DNA from: Patescibacteria group bacterium
Lineage (GTDB): Bacteria; Patescibacteriota; Patescibacteriia; UBA1558; GWA2-36-10
DNA: 44,879 nucleotides
Reading direction: 5' to 3'
NCBI GenBank assembly: GCA_028718865.1
Contig: JAQUKX010000007.1
Location: 1 to 44,879 of the forward strand
Shown in pieces: positions 15,794-23,796 of the stretch; within the stretch, counting starts at the first letter, position 1, and each line of letters opens with the position of its first letter. The translations under genes were made by a program, and so were the position numbers. The notes below the pieces were generated by a model. The model did not search any database, had not been told where the DNA came from, and saw only the letters and a list, made by a program, of their open reading frames with translations.

Positions 15794-16378
15794 TTAACTT
15801 TTTCGAGATTTAGAACCCGATCGATTTAGCTTGACCTTGGCTTTTTTAACTGAGACAAGTTTTACTTTTTTCTTAATACCAAAAGAAGCTAAAGCGGCGT
15901 TTTCCAAACGAATAAAATCCTTGACTGAGAGCTCTACTGAATAATTAAAGCTATCAGAGGCAAAAACTGCCTTTTTGACTTTCAGCAAAGCCCTGTCTAT
16001 AAACAAAGGCTTGCGATAAAGGCCGGCAAAAGCCGAAAGAGACTCGTCTTTTTTTACTTTGAGAGTTTCCTTAATAATTTTTTCATTGGGGATTTTCAAA
16101 ACCTTGACTTTGCTTTTTCTTTCCCGAGAAATAGCTGTCTTGAGTTTTTCCAAATCCAAATTTTGCTCTGCCGACACCAATACCAGATAATAATCCCTGT
16201 CCGCTTTGACCAACAAAGTTTTGGCTACTTCGGAAAATTTTCGTTTCATGGTTTTGGCGGCATCAAAAGCCGTATAGACTGTCTTATGCTCAATCAGACT
16301 ATGCTTCAAGCCGGCTTTATCCAGGTATTTAATCACCTTGGCCGGCAACTTTGCTTTTGCTTTCTTATTTTTTGGCAT
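15794..16378 (-). CDS. YbaK/EbsC-type aminoacyl-tRNA deacylase domain protein
   Basis: 194 residues. The core matches the YbaK/ProX fold that hydrolyses misacylated tRNAs: AGLKHSLIEHKTVYTAFDAA, EVAKTLLVKADRDYYLVLVS with the conserved lysine, SRERKSKVKVL, and the glycine region FAGLYRKPLFIDRALL. Both ends are lysine-rich (PKNKKAKAKLPAK at the N-terminus and a basic C-terminal tail after residue 170), longer than usual and possibly RNA-binding. The exact tRNA substrate cannot be read from the sequence. It stands alone between pilB and a small membrane protein gene. Confidence 0.85.
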   Translation of the reverse strand: MPKNKKAKAKLPAKVIKYLDKAGLKHSLIEHKTVYTAFDAAKTMKRKFSEVAKTLLVKADRDYYLVLVSAEQNLDLEKLKTAISRERKSKVKVLKIPNEKIIKETLKVKKDESLSAFAGLYRKPLFIDRALLKVKKAVFASDSFNYSVELSVKDFIRLENAALASFGIKKKVKLVSVKKAKVKLNRSGSKSRKS

Positions 16379-16411
16379 ATGTTTATATTTTATTTAATTA
16401 AAAAATAAATT

Positions 16412-16768
16412 TTAAAACCACCACAATCTTTTATTCAAAATAATTTGCCAAAAAACCCCAAAAATCAAAACTGTCCAGACCAAAAAATGGGAAAAATATT
16501 TTTTGACTTTTTTGGGATCAGTTTTGAGGCCCATCTTTTTAAAATAATAAGCGTAAAAGCTCATCTCCAAATGATGAATATCGCCTTTAGCTCCCAGCTG
16601 AGCTTTGGTCAAAACACAATTTTTGAACAACTCGCCTTGCAGATAATGCAAGATCAATATTAAAAAAATAAAAGGCCAAGGCAGATAAAAAGGCGTTAAA
16701 ATAAAAACTATAATCGCCGCCAAATGCAACCAGAAAATAACACCAAAATCATGATCAATTTTTCCCAT
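16412..16768 (-). CDS. Small multi-pass membrane protein, unknown
   Basis: 118 residues with three predicted membrane segments: FWLHLAAIIVFILTPFYLPW, an adjoining FIFLILILHYL, and a C-terminal FLVWTVLIFGVFWQIIL. The segment between carries FKNCVLTKAQLGAKGDIHHL. I do not recognise the family. The ATG at 16768 lies 6 bases beyond the stop codon of the SDR gene; a TTG at 16777 overlapping that stop is the alternative. Probably co-transcribed with the SDR. Confidence 0.6.
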   Translation of the reverse strand: MGKIDHDFGVIFWLHLAAIIVFILTPFYLPWPFIFLILILHYLQGELFKNCVLTKAQLGAKGDIHHLEMSFYAYYFKKMGLKTDPKKVKKYFSHFLVWTVLIFGVFWQIILNKRLWWF

Positions 16769-16773
16769 AAAAA

Positions 16774-17577
16774 TCAACTCAAAAGATAAGCGCCGTCAAC
16801 CACTATCATTTCCCCGACTATATAAGCTGAGGCTTCGCTGGCCAAAAACAAAGTAGGCAGAGCAATATCATCAGGCAGACCAAAACGACCCAAGGGTATG
16901 CGAGCAGTAAAATTCTTGATAGTTTCCTGATTGGTTGAGCCCGCCTTAACTGCGCCTTGGGTCATTTTTTCCACTCCCTCGGTGCTCACTCCGCCGGGAG
17001 CAATGGCATTGACTCGAATACCGTATTTGATTACTTCCAAAGCAAAATTCTTAGTAAAGCCCCAGACACCATGCTTGGAAGCATCGTAGGCCGCCAAACC
17101 AACGTTGCTGGGATGAAGAGCGTCAATGGAAGCAATATTGATAATATTGCCATTGCCTTTATCTTTCATCAATTTGGCTGCTTGGCGCGAGCAGAGAAAA
17201 ACTCCCCGCAGATTTATAGCCTGGATTTTTTCCCACAAAGCTAAATCCATATCCAAAACCGGTACTGAAGGAAAAATACCCGCATTGTTAACCAAGACAT
17301 CTACTCCGCCAAAGTGCTTTTTGGCCTGCGTAAAAAGCTTTTCAACTGATTTTTCACTACTGACATCAGTTTTGACAAAAAGCGCCGGCTGACCAGCTTG
17401 GCTCAAAGCAGAGGCTTTTTTCTTGCCCTCCTTGTCGTCAAGATCGGCAATTACCACCTTGGCGCCAGCTTGGGCAAAACGCTCTACTATGCCATAACCT
17501 ATGCCCATAGCCCCGCCAGTCACCACCACCACTTGCCCGCTAAAATCAAATAATTCGCTAATACTTTTATTTTTCAT
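16774..17577 (-). CDS. Short-chain dehydrogenase/reductase (SDR)
   Basis: 267 residues of the classical SDR family. The NAD(P)-binding TGGAMGIGYGIVERF motif is near residue 20, the NNAG box near 97, the catalytic serine in NIINIASID, and the YDASKHG (YxxxK) pair near 165; the C-terminus has PDDIALPTLFLASEASAYI and GEMIVVDGAYL. An Asp at the end of strand 2 (VVIADLDD) favours NAD over NADP. The 3-oxoacyl-ACP reductase or glucose dehydrogenase type is closest in look, but the substrate is unknown. A TATAAT box lies about 30 bases upstream of the ATG. Confidence 0.9.
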   Translation of the reverse strand: MKNKSISELFDFSGQVVVVTGGAMGIGYGIVERFAQAGAKVVIADLDDKEGKKKASALSQAGQPALFVKTDVSSEKSVEKLFTQAKKHFGGVDVLVNNAGIFPSVPVLDMDLALWEKIQAINLRGVFLCSRQAAKLMKDKGNGNIINIASIDALHPSNVGLAAYDASKHGVWGFTKNFALEVIKYGIRVNAIAPGGVSTEGVEKMTQGAVKAGSTNQETIKNFTARIPLGRFGLPDDIALPTLFLASEASAYIVGEMIVVDGAYLLS

Positions 17578-17678
17578 ATTTTTATAATTTTAACTTGCTT
17601 AACCTGTTTATTATAGCACTTTTGGCTTTTTTTAAAAAATGATAAAATACTTCTATAATCATTTAAAAATAAAACAAT

Positions 17679-18155
17679 ATGAAATATTGGCTGGCATTAT
17701 CCCGTATTGCCCTGGGCAGTATATTTTTCTGGGCTTTTTTGGATAAGCTTTTTGGCTTAGGCATGGCTACGACTCGAGAACAAAGCTGGCTTAGTGGCGC
17801 TTCTCCTACTCTTGGGTTTTTGAATTTTGGCACTAGCGGACCTTTTAAAGAAATTTTTCAAAACCTAGCTGACCAACCTTTAATTGATTGGCTTTTTATG
17901 TTGGGACTTGGCTTTGTTGGCCTCGCTCTGCTTTTGGGTCTAGCCCTTAGGCTGGCGGCCTATCTTGGCTCTTTAATGATGCTCCTGATTTATCTAGCAG
18001 TTTTACCCAAAGAGCATCATCCCTTTATTGATGAACATATTATTTATATTCTCCTGCTAAATATTTTGCCTTTAGCTGACGCTGGTAATTTTATTGGTCT
18101 AGGAAAATGGTGGGCAAAGACAAAATTAGTAAGCAAATATCCTATTTTAAAATAA
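17679..18155 (+). CDS. DoxX-like membrane protein
   Basis: 158 residues with four membrane segments. The start WLALSRIALGSIFFWAFLDKLFGLG and the later LLGLALRLAAYLGSLMMLLI fit the DoxX/TQO small-subunit family, some members of which take part in thiosulfate:quinone oxidation or other redox roles at the membrane. Conserved His residues occur in the loop KEHHPFIDEHIIY. The specific role is unknown. A TATAAT box at 17654-17659 precedes the gene; the -35 is weak. Confidence 0.75.
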   Translation: MKYWLALSRIALGSIFFWAFLDKLFGLGMATTREQSWLSGASPTLGFLNFGTSGPFKEIFQNLADQPLIDWLFMLGLGFVGLALLLGLALRLAAYLGSLMMLLIYLAVLPKEHHPFIDEHIIYILLLNILPLADAGNFIGLGKWWAKTKLVSKYPILK

Positions 18156-18168
18156 AATAGAAAAAAAT

Positions 18169-18202
18169 CCGCCCGCCCTGCAAACGCAGTGGCGGGCGGG
18201 CT
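18169..18202. terminator. Bidirectional GC-rich palindrome (REP-like copy 2)
   Basis: CCGCCCGCC (18169-18177) pairs with GGCGGGCGG (18191-18199) and CTGC with GCAG inside, between two convergent genes, with A/T runs on both sides. It shares a 26-base core with 7828-7873. Confidence 0.75.
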
Positions 18203-18223
18203 AAAAAAGGATGATTTTTATTT

Positions 18224-18622
18224 TTATTCTGTTGGCTGATTTTTATCTATCCTATTTTCAAATTTAGGAAAGCCCATTTTAAAACCTCTTTTAAACTCAT
18301 TGCCTCTTTCTGGTAAACCAAGCTCCTCTCTTATTTTTTGAGCTTCTTCATAATTACCCTCCAGAAGATAATTCTTCATTTCAACAAATTTATCAAAATT
18401 CTCTTCTGTGATAGAGCTTTCCTTAAGACAACGTTCGCTGGCCATAGCCTTCCAGGATTCAAAATCCCCCTGCTCAAAAACTTCTGCCATTTCCCGATGT
18501 CTTTCTCGATCAAAAAACCTTTCTTTTACTTCCGAAGAAGCAGAGGCTAGAGCCGAAACCGTCAAAGTGGTTATAGCTAGCCCCAAAACTGCCACTGAAA
18601 AATAAAATCTATTTTGCTTCAT
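18224..18622 (-). CDS. Small secreted helical protein
   Basis: 132 residues. The N-terminal signal peptide MKQNRFYFSVAVLGLAITTL ends near ALASASS. The mature part is charged and helical (ERFFDRERHREMAEVFEQGD; ITEENFDKFVEMKNYLLEGN) with one Cys. It recalls small periplasmic proteins of the Spy/CpxP style by size and character only; no motif is shared for certain. It lies just downstream of the ECF sigma and membrane-protein pair, separated by three hairpins, and could be a target of that sigma factor (inference). Confidence 0.6.
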   Translation of the reverse strand: MKQNRFYFSVAVLGLAITTLTVSALASASSEVKERFFDRERHREMAEVFEQGDFESWKAMASERCLKESSITEENFDKFVEMKNYLLEGNYEEAQKIREELGLPERGNEFKRGFKMGFPKFENRIDKNQPTE

Positions 18623-18640
18623 ATTTTTTTGTATTTAACC

Positions 18641-18698
18641 CCTTAAGTTAAAACTTGAGGAGTTCGCTAATGCGAAATTATTAGATAAGCTTAAGCTT
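18641..18698 (-). repeat. Three consecutive hairpins upstream of the secreted-protein gene
   Basis: CCTTAAGTT/AACTTGAGG (18641-18649/18652-18660), TTCGC/GCGAA (18663-18667/18672-18676) and AAGCTT/AAGCTT (18687-18692/18693-18698) follow one another between 18714 and 18622. The last, with its A/T run, may end the sigma operon; the first may be an operator or 5' UTR structure of the next gene. Confidence 0.5.
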
Positions 18699-18713
18699 TT
18701 TTTAAAAGCGCTT

Positions 18714-19466
18714 TCACCTAATAATACGCATGGGCATTATTTTTCTTTCATCTGGCAAAGGGGGGCGCATCCACCGCATACCCCTTAGTGGCAAAATACA
18801 ATCAGCCTCAAAAGATTGACTGTCAATTTTTTTGCCCAAAATCCTTAAAGCATCTCCTTCTACTATAGGTAAAGGCGGACACCTGAAATTATCTGCTTTT
18901 AGTATCTGCCAGTTATGCCCGTCTACATCCTCAACTACTATTTGTTTGTCATCAACTGCCACAACAAAAGCCGCCATAAGTCCTCGGTCCACCTGTCCCC
19001 AGATTCTTTTCCGCTGGTTGAACATTTCGTTATATAAAGGAAAATCCCTATTGAAAGAATCCTCAACCTTATGAGCTAAGCCCAGGCTATAAAACAAAAA
19101 GCCAAAAATCAAACTAAAAAAAATATTTAATAAAATTACCTTATAAAAAGGAAATTTATAGCCTTTTTTTGTATTTTTAAAATTATAATAAGCTGCCAAA
19201 ATAAATAGAGCCAAAAATGTAAACCAAAAATAAGGCAAAGTAATAATAATAAATTTCAAAAAACTATTGCTTATTTCCCTGTATATATCCCAATCATTGT
19301 TAATTAAAGTATAGAAAACTACTGCCAAAGCCAAGCTGCCTAGTAATAAAGAAATCAAGCCTAGAAACCAAATCACGTAATCCTTGATTAGAAAATGCCA
19401 ACGCGGCTTGGGTTTTTTTTCTTTTATTTGCTCAAAAACTTTTTCACTGATATTTTGTTCCGACAT
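18714..19466 (-). CDS. Membrane protein paired with ECF sigma factor (candidate anti-sigma)
   Basis: 250 residues: a short cytoplasmic N-terminus (about 30 residues), four membrane helices (about 30-140) and an extracytoplasmic C-terminal domain (about 150-250, GLMAAFVVAVDDKQIVVEDV, beta-rich and perhaps OB-like). It starts 4 bases after the sigma gene's stop codon, so the two are almost certainly co-transcribed. Genes in this position are often anti-sigma factors that hold the sigma at the membrane until a signal arrives; here the N-terminus lacks an obvious zinc anti-sigma HxxxCxxC motif, so the role is inferred from position only. Confidence 0.6.
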   Translation of the reverse strand: MSEQNISEKVFEQIKEKKPKPRWHFLIKDYVIWFLGLISLLLGSLALAVVFYTLINNDWDIYREISNSFLKFIIITLPYFWFTFLALFILAAYYNFKNTKKGYKFPFYKVILLNIFFSLIFGFLFYSLGLAHKVEDSFNRDFPLYNEMFNQRKRIWGQVDRGLMAAFVVAVDDKQIVVEDVDGHNWQILKADNFRCPPLPIVEGDALRILGKKIDSQSFEADCILPLRGMRWMRPPLPDERKIMPMRIIR

Positions 19467-19470
19467 ATAT

Positions 19471-20052
19471 TTAAAATTTAATATCGCTATCTTTTAATTT
19501 TTCCCTAAACTGTTTTTTAGCTCGACTAATTAAAGTGGCTACTGTTCCCATTGGTTTTTTTAAAATATCGGACATTTCTTTATAATCTTTTCCTTCAAAA
19601 AACTTAAAAATCAAAACCTCTCTATACTTAAAATCCAAAATATTCATAATTCTTGTTATCTTTTCTTTTAAATATTCTTTGTCTATTTCTCTGTCAATAT
19701 TAAAATCCACCATGATTCCTTCTATTACTTTATCATTGTAGTTGCTATAAATATTTTGAGGGCGAGTTTTTGTTTTACGGTAAGAATCAATTAACTGATT
19801 ATGACAAATACGATAAATCCAAGAAGAAAATTTCAAAGATTTGTCAAAGTCATTCAAATTATAATAAGTTTTAATAAATGTTTCTTGCAACACATCTTCT
19901 GCTTGATCAGGGTCAAAATTAGAAAGACGTTTGATATAAAATAAAAGCGGCTGTTGATAGCGCTTCATTAAATACAAAAAATTTTCCTGACTTTTTAAAG
20001 TCAAATCAACTAGTTCTTGATCACTCAAGTTTTCTACCTTTAATTCAGGCAT
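19471..20052 (-). CDS. ECF-type RNA polymerase sigma factor
   Basis: 193 residues. Region 2 is clear (YLMKRYQQPLLFYIKRLSNF, DPDQAEDVLQETFIKTYYNL, FSSWIYRICHNQLIDSYRK) and region 4 has the helix-turn-helix (KYREVLIFKFFEGKDYKEMS, GTVATLISRAKKQFREKL). No region 1.1 or 3 is present, so it belongs to the extracytoplasmic-function group. It is followed by a membrane protein gene that is its probable partner. A TATAAT lies only 3 bases before the ATG, too close to serve this start as a normal -10. Confidence 0.93.
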   Translation of the reverse strand: MPELKVENLSDQELVDLTLKSQENFLYLMKRYQQPLLFYIKRLSNFDPDQAEDVLQETFIKTYYNLNDFDKSLKFSSWIYRICHNQLIDSYRKTKTRPQNIYSNYNDKVIEGIMVDFNIDREIDKEYLKEKITRIMNILDFKYREVLIFKFFEGKDYKEMSDILKKPMGTVATLISRAKKQFREKLKDSDIKF

Positions 20053-20148
20053 TAATTATAGTACTTTTAACCGGCTGATATATCTAATACGTATCTTTTG
20101 AAATTTTTTTTCAATTTTCAGTAAATACCTAAATTATTAAGAAAAAAA

Positions 20149-21609
20149 TTAACGATGAAAACTTTTCAAAATGCTAGCCAAAAATTCAACAAAAATAGGT
20201 CCGATTTGCTCATTGGCCAGTTGATTGGGCAGAGGTTCCGGCCAATTATGGCTGAGCTCATAATCATTTTTTAGATATAAGCCGTCATCGGACAAATAAG
20301 CTCTTAAATCAAAAACATAGGCATTGGCTCGATTGGGATTATTTTCTTTGGGCCAGTAATTATTGAGCCAATTACTGAATTCTCTGGCTCGAAAGGCCGT
20401 ATTGGCAGCCAAGTCAATCTCCGGACTAAAAAGCCTATGCCGCGGCGGCAAAGTCAAAGCAATAAAAACGGTTTTGGGATGTTGATCAAAAAGATCTCGC
20501 AAAGCCCGATACTGCAATTTGTAATTTTCTGCTGACTGGCGCTGGGAAGCAGCTGAAGCTACTGCGCCTCCCAAATCAGCCAAAAGATCAGCTGCCTGAT
20601 AACTGTGCTTGAAAACTATCATGTCATAATCTGCTGCCAAAGATTCCAAGCACTGAGCGCCAAAAAAATCTTGGCAAGCGCCCTCTACCCACAAATTCCA
20701 AAAATCATAAGGATGATTGGAAAAAACATAAGGAGTAGAAGGATAAAATCTAAATTCCAAATTGAACTCCGTATTATGGCGCCGATTGTAAGCCTCTAGC
20801 CACCTCTGCATCTGTCCCTGTTCATACAAATTGGCGCCCAATTGACCGGAAAGAAAAAGAATTTTTTTGCTTGGATCTGAAACAGGCGGCAGAACGATTA
20901 TTTCCTCTTCTTCGAAAAAAAACTGGTTTTGCCAGGGATTAAAATGAGCAATAGCTTCTTCTATGTCTAGGATAAAAGGCCCATCTGGATAATCAGCCAG
21001 CGATAAAACCGACCGTATGTTGACTGGATCAAAATTATTTTTCAAAACTGCGGCCAGATCAGCAAATCTTCTTTTTTGTCCTTGGGCAATATAATAGTAA
21101 TAACCACTGCTTTCTTCTCTGGCCACTGTGCCGTCGGGCAACTTGTCTGACAGATCACTGCCTTTGCTGTAACTGGAAGAAAAATATCCCGGAATGACAT
21201 CATAAACCAACTCCGGCCAATTCGAACCATAAAGTTTGGAAGCCACTGACTGACTTGGTACCCAACGCAAAACTCCGCCCGGCTCTACCGCATAAATTCT
21301 AGCTGTGTTCTGATGAGTAAGCAACTTGGTGCCAGGCCTATAAGTGACTGCTCCGCCGTCAGGATATTTGTCCAACTCTTCCACTGTCACTCGCCTGACT
21401 TCGCTGAAATCAGCGTACCAGCTATAATAAGTCTTGGCGTCGGGAAAGACATATTTGCGTCCATCGGCGGCAATATAATAAACAGCCGCATCCGTCACTC
21501 CCGATAAAGCTAAAAGAGAGCCGGCGGCCTGCGGACTTTGGGCTTTAGCTGATAAAGCCAACGTAGAACTAAAAAAATATATAGCCAAAAAAATAAAGAT
21601 TTTTTTCAT
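20149..21609 (-). CDS. Secreted protein with CPR-type repeats and SGNH-like domain
   Basis: 486 residues. A signal peptide (MKKIFIFLAIYFFSSTLALS, cleavage near AKAQ) is followed by three related repeats of about 45-60 residues, each with a form like VYYIAADGRKYVFPDAKTYY / IYAVEPGGVLRWVPSQ / YYYYIAQGQKRRFADLAAV, common in secreted CPR proteins. The C-terminal half (about 245-486) begins KKILFLSGQLGANLYEQGQM and has ADYDMIVFKHSYQAADL and HPKTVFIALTLPPRH, looking like an SGNH/GDSL-type hydrolase fold, though the catalytic Ser is not in a standard GDSL block. The substrate is unknown; cell-surface glycan or lipid esterase is a guess. Confidence 0.65.
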   Translation of the reverse strand: MKKIFIFLAIYFFSSTLALSAKAQSPQAAGSLLALSGVTDAAVYYIAADGRKYVFPDAKTYYSWYADFSEVRRVTVEELDKYPDGGAVTYRPGTKLLTHQNTARIYAVEPGGVLRWVPSQSVASKLYGSNWPELVYDVIPGYFSSSYSKGSDLSDKLPDGTVAREESSGYYYYIAQGQKRRFADLAAVLKNNFDPVNIRSVLSLADYPDGPFILDIEEAIAHFNPWQNQFFFEEEEIIVLPPVSDPSKKILFLSGQLGANLYEQGQMQRWLEAYNRRHNTEFNLEFRFYPSTPYVFSNHPYDFWNLWVEGACQDFFGAQCLESLAADYDMIVFKHSYQAADLLADLGGAVASAASQRQSAENYKLQYRALRDLFDQHPKTVFIALTLPPRHRLFSPEIDLAANTAFRAREFSNWLNNYWPKENNPNRANAYVFDLRAYLSDDGLYLKNDYELSHNWPEPLPNQLANEQIGPIFVEFLASILKSFHR

Positions 21610-21666
21610 AAACCGTCGCTAAATATATTAGCTATAGTCAATATATTATAACATTTAAAAAAACAA

Positions 21667-21746
21667 AAAACCACACGACCCTTGCGCCCCCCCTTCGGTT
21701 ATTTTAATCAACCGATAAAAGCAGGCAAAAAAGGCCGAGTGGTTTT
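21667..21746. terminator. Long structured terminator after the 34-residue microprotein gene
   Basis: AAAACCAC (21667-21674) pairs with GTGGTTTT (21739-21746) and the stem continues imperfectly inward; CGGTT/AACCG forms an inner hairpin (near 21695-21713). A/T runs on both sides suit termination from either strand. The region 21610-21974 otherwise contains only the small gene at 21765-21869. Confidence 0.65.
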
Positions 21747-21764
21747 CTGTTGGAAAAAATAATC

Positions 21765-21869
21765 TTATCTCATCAATCCCCAAATGTAGACACCGGCAAT
21801 AAACATGATAGAAACAAAGACAAGGACTACTAGTATTTCCAAAGGATTATAAGCTTGTTTTTTGGCCAT
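21765..21869 (-). CDS. 34-residue single-pass membrane microprotein
   Basis: The reading frame gives MAKKQAYNPLEILVVLVFVS followed by IMFIAGVYIWGLMR and a TAA stop. It has a short basic N-terminus and one membrane helix of about 22 residues. AAAGG precedes the ATG at 7 bases, and a large structured terminator follows, so the gene has its own complete expression unit. Family unknown. Confidence 0.6.
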   Translation of the reverse strand: MAKKQAYNPLEILVVLVFVSIMFIAGVYIWGLMR

Positions 21870-21974
21870 GACCTTTAGCTTAATTATTATTGTTTTTATT
21901 ATAGCATTTTTTCAAATTATAGCCAAATAAAAATCTTCAAGCTAAAGATCGGTCAAGGATGATCTGGCTCCGAA

Positions 21975-22739
21975 CTAGTGTCCGTGCGGCACAACTTGTC
22001 CAGCCAAATATATCAAAATAACGCCGGCAAAAAGCCAAAGGGAATTCAAAAAAACTTTTTTAGAGCTTTTTTCATGATGCAATTCGGGAATAAGGTCAGC
22101 TGCCGCCAAATAGATAAAATTACCAGCGGCAAAAGCCAGCATGATAGGCACGGCTCCTTCGATAAATTGCCCGAAGAAATAAAAAGTAATTGCCCCTAAA
22201 ATTGCTACAATGGCCACCAAAAAATTGGCCAAAAGCGCCTTGGTCTTAGAAAGGCCGGCATAGAGCAAAACCCCGAAATCAGAAATTTCCTGAGGTATTT
22301 CATGCAAAATAACCGCCAAAGTAACTAAGATTCCCAGATTAAAATCCGTCAAAAAAGCCGAAGCAATCAAAATACCATCAACAAAATTATGAATTGCGTC
22401 GCCGGTTAGATTAATGGCGATTAAATTATTTTTATTTTCCGAGCTAGGCTTGCCATGCTCCTGACAGCGGCAATGATGCCAATGGAATAATATTTCCAAA
22501 ATAAAGAAAAATAAAATACTGCCCAAAACAACGGCAAAAATAACATGCGGATCAAAAGCTTCCGCCTCTATCGCCTCCGGCAAAAGATCAAAGAAAGAAA
22601 CTGCCAAAAGAGCGCCGGCCGCTAGGCTGATCAAAGCCCGCAAAAACTTGGCTTTATTTTTTTGTTTAAATAAAATAAATATGCCCAAAAGAGAAATTAA
22701 GCTGACGATAAGAGTGGCAAAAACAATGATTATTAGCAT
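21975..22739 (-). CDS. ZIP-family metal transporter
   Basis: 254 residues with eight membrane helices and the two ZIP metal-binding helices: NLTGDAIHNFVDGILIAS (helix IV) and VILHEIPQEISDFGVLLYAG (helix V). A His-rich loop (HWHHCRCQEHGK) lies between helices III and IV. ZIP proteins import Zn2+ or other divalent metals into the cytoplasm. It lies 32 bases downstream of a Fur-family gene and is probably under its control; together they look like a zinc or iron uptake unit. Confidence 0.9.
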   Translation of the reverse strand: MLIIIVFATLIVSLISLLGIFILFKQKNKAKFLRALISLAAGALLAVSFFDLLPEAIEAEAFDPHVIFAVVLGSILFFFILEILFHWHHCRCQEHGKPSSENKNNLIAINLTGDAIHNFVDGILIASAFLTDFNLGILVTLAVILHEIPQEISDFGVLLYAGLSKTKALLANFLVAIVAILGAITFYFFGQFIEGAVPIMLAFAAGNFIYLAAADLIPELHHEKSSKKVFLNSLWLFAGVILIYLAGQVVPHGH

Positions 22740-22771
22740 AATTTGTTTTTAATTTTTAATTATAAATTAAT

Positions 22772-23146
22772 TTAATGAGCGCACTTTTTACACAAGCCGC
22801 TGATAGTCATCTTGTGTTCTATGGCGCTAAAATTTTTTATTTTACTGAAAAAATGGGTGCAGGGCAGGCATTGAGAAAGACCACAAACCCGGCAGACTAT
22901 ATGATGATGCTGTTTTTTGGCGGCGTAATAAAGACTTTCCTTTTCTCCGGGCTCTTCAAAAATCAAGCCGACTTCCTGCAAAACTGCCAAAACTCGGTAA
23001 ACCGTCACTTTGTCTATCTTAGCTTTTAGCGCCCGATAAATCTGATTGACTGAAGCCGGCTGGGAACGCCGGCTAAAAAAATCCAAAATCAGCTGCCTGG
23101 GCTTGGTCAATTTATAACCTTGTTCTTTTAAAGATTTTTTTTGCAT
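22772..23146 (-). CDS. Fur/Zur-family metal-responsive repressor
   Basis: 124 residues. The N-terminal winged helix (KLTKPRQLILDFFSRRSQPA, VNQIYRALKAKIDKVTVYRV) and the C-terminal dimerisation and metal domain (KQHHHIVCRVCGLSQCLPC, GLCKKCAH) are typical of Fur proteins. Two CxxC pairs give the structural zinc site. Because a ZIP transporter follows, a Zur-like zinc sensor is likeliest, but Fur or another specificity cannot be excluded. A candidate operator lies upstream at 23177-23197. Confidence 0.9.
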   Translation of the reverse strand: MQKKSLKEQGYKLTKPRQLILDFFSRRSQPASVNQIYRALKAKIDKVTVYRVLAVLQEVGLIFEEPGEKESLYYAAKKQHHHIVCRVCGLSQCLPCTHFFSKIKNFSAIEHKMTISGLCKKCAH

Positions 23147-23165
23147 AACAAAAACAGTTTAGCAG

Positions 23166-23197
23166 ATTATAAAAATAAATGCAAGTCAGTTGCTTTT
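23166..23197 (-). promoter_or_regulatory. Promoter -10 and candidate Fur/Zur operator
   Basis: TATAAT (minus; 23166-23171) precedes the repressor gene by about 20 bases. Just upstream, AAAtGCAA (23177-23184) and TTGCtTTT (23190-23197) form an inverted repeat with a 5-base centre. Its overlap with the promoter suggests autoregulation. Confidence 0.5.
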
Positions 23198-23234
23198 ACC
23201 TTTACAAACAATGGGACTAGTCTTTTATTAAAGA

Positions 23235-23774
23235 TTATTTTCTATTGTCACAGGCCAAAGGATTGGCGATTTTTTTGGTCAAAAGATATATGGAAAATAA
23301 AAGCGTCAAAACAGCCAAGACTCCTATTTCCGCTCCTTGAAAAGGAAAACGAGCCAGCCAAAGCGAGCCAGCCAAACCGAAAAATGAAGCAATAATAACC
23401 GAGCCGCAAGAAGCGCAGCCAATTCCCAAAATTCCCAAAACAGAGCCGAAAATCCCCAAGCCAAAATCATGAGCTATTTGCAAACGCCTTTTCAAATAAT
23501 AAACAAACAGGGAAAAATTGATGCTGCTTAACAAGGCAATAACTGGAGACAAAGCCATAGATAGCGGACTGGAATTCATTTGGTAGAAAAGCAAGCTTTC
23601 GTTTATAATCGCCAGTCCAGCAAAGCCCCTAGTGATAATAATCAGTGAAAGCAAAGATCTGTCTGATAGCCAGACCATCAAGCTGAAAAAAGCTAGCAAA
23701 AAAGCCAAGGCTAAAAAAATATAGCTCGGTCGCCTAAACACCAGCCCGAAAGACTGCCAGGCAATTTTAGACAT
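23235..23774 (-). CDS. Membrane protein with GCASCG motif
   Basis: 179 residues with five or so membrane segments. A striking GIGCASCGSVIIASFFG places a CxxC pair in or next to a membrane helix, which could bind metal or take part in thiol exchange. I do not recognise the family. The ATG at 23774 lies 22 bases after the YibE/F stop codon; a longer frame reaching 23894 would overlap that gene by about 100 bases and is not credible. It ends the metal-related run and probably shares the YibE/F transcript. Confidence 0.6.
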   Translation of the reverse strand: MSKIAWQSFGLVFRRPSYIFLALAFLLAFFSLMVWLSDRSLLSLIIITRGFAGLAIINESLLFYQMNSSPLSMALSPVIALLSSINFSLFVYYLKRRLQIAHDFGLGIFGSVLGILGIGCASCGSVIIASFFGLAGSLWLARFPFQGAEIGVLAVLTLLFSIYLLTKKIANPLACDNRK

Positions 23775-23796
23775 ATATAAATAAATTAAAAATAAA

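Noticed and set aside
20053-20062. TATAAT box as promoter of the ECF sigma gene
   Set aside because: It ends 3 bases before the ATG, so transcription would start inside the gene; no alternative start nearby fits.
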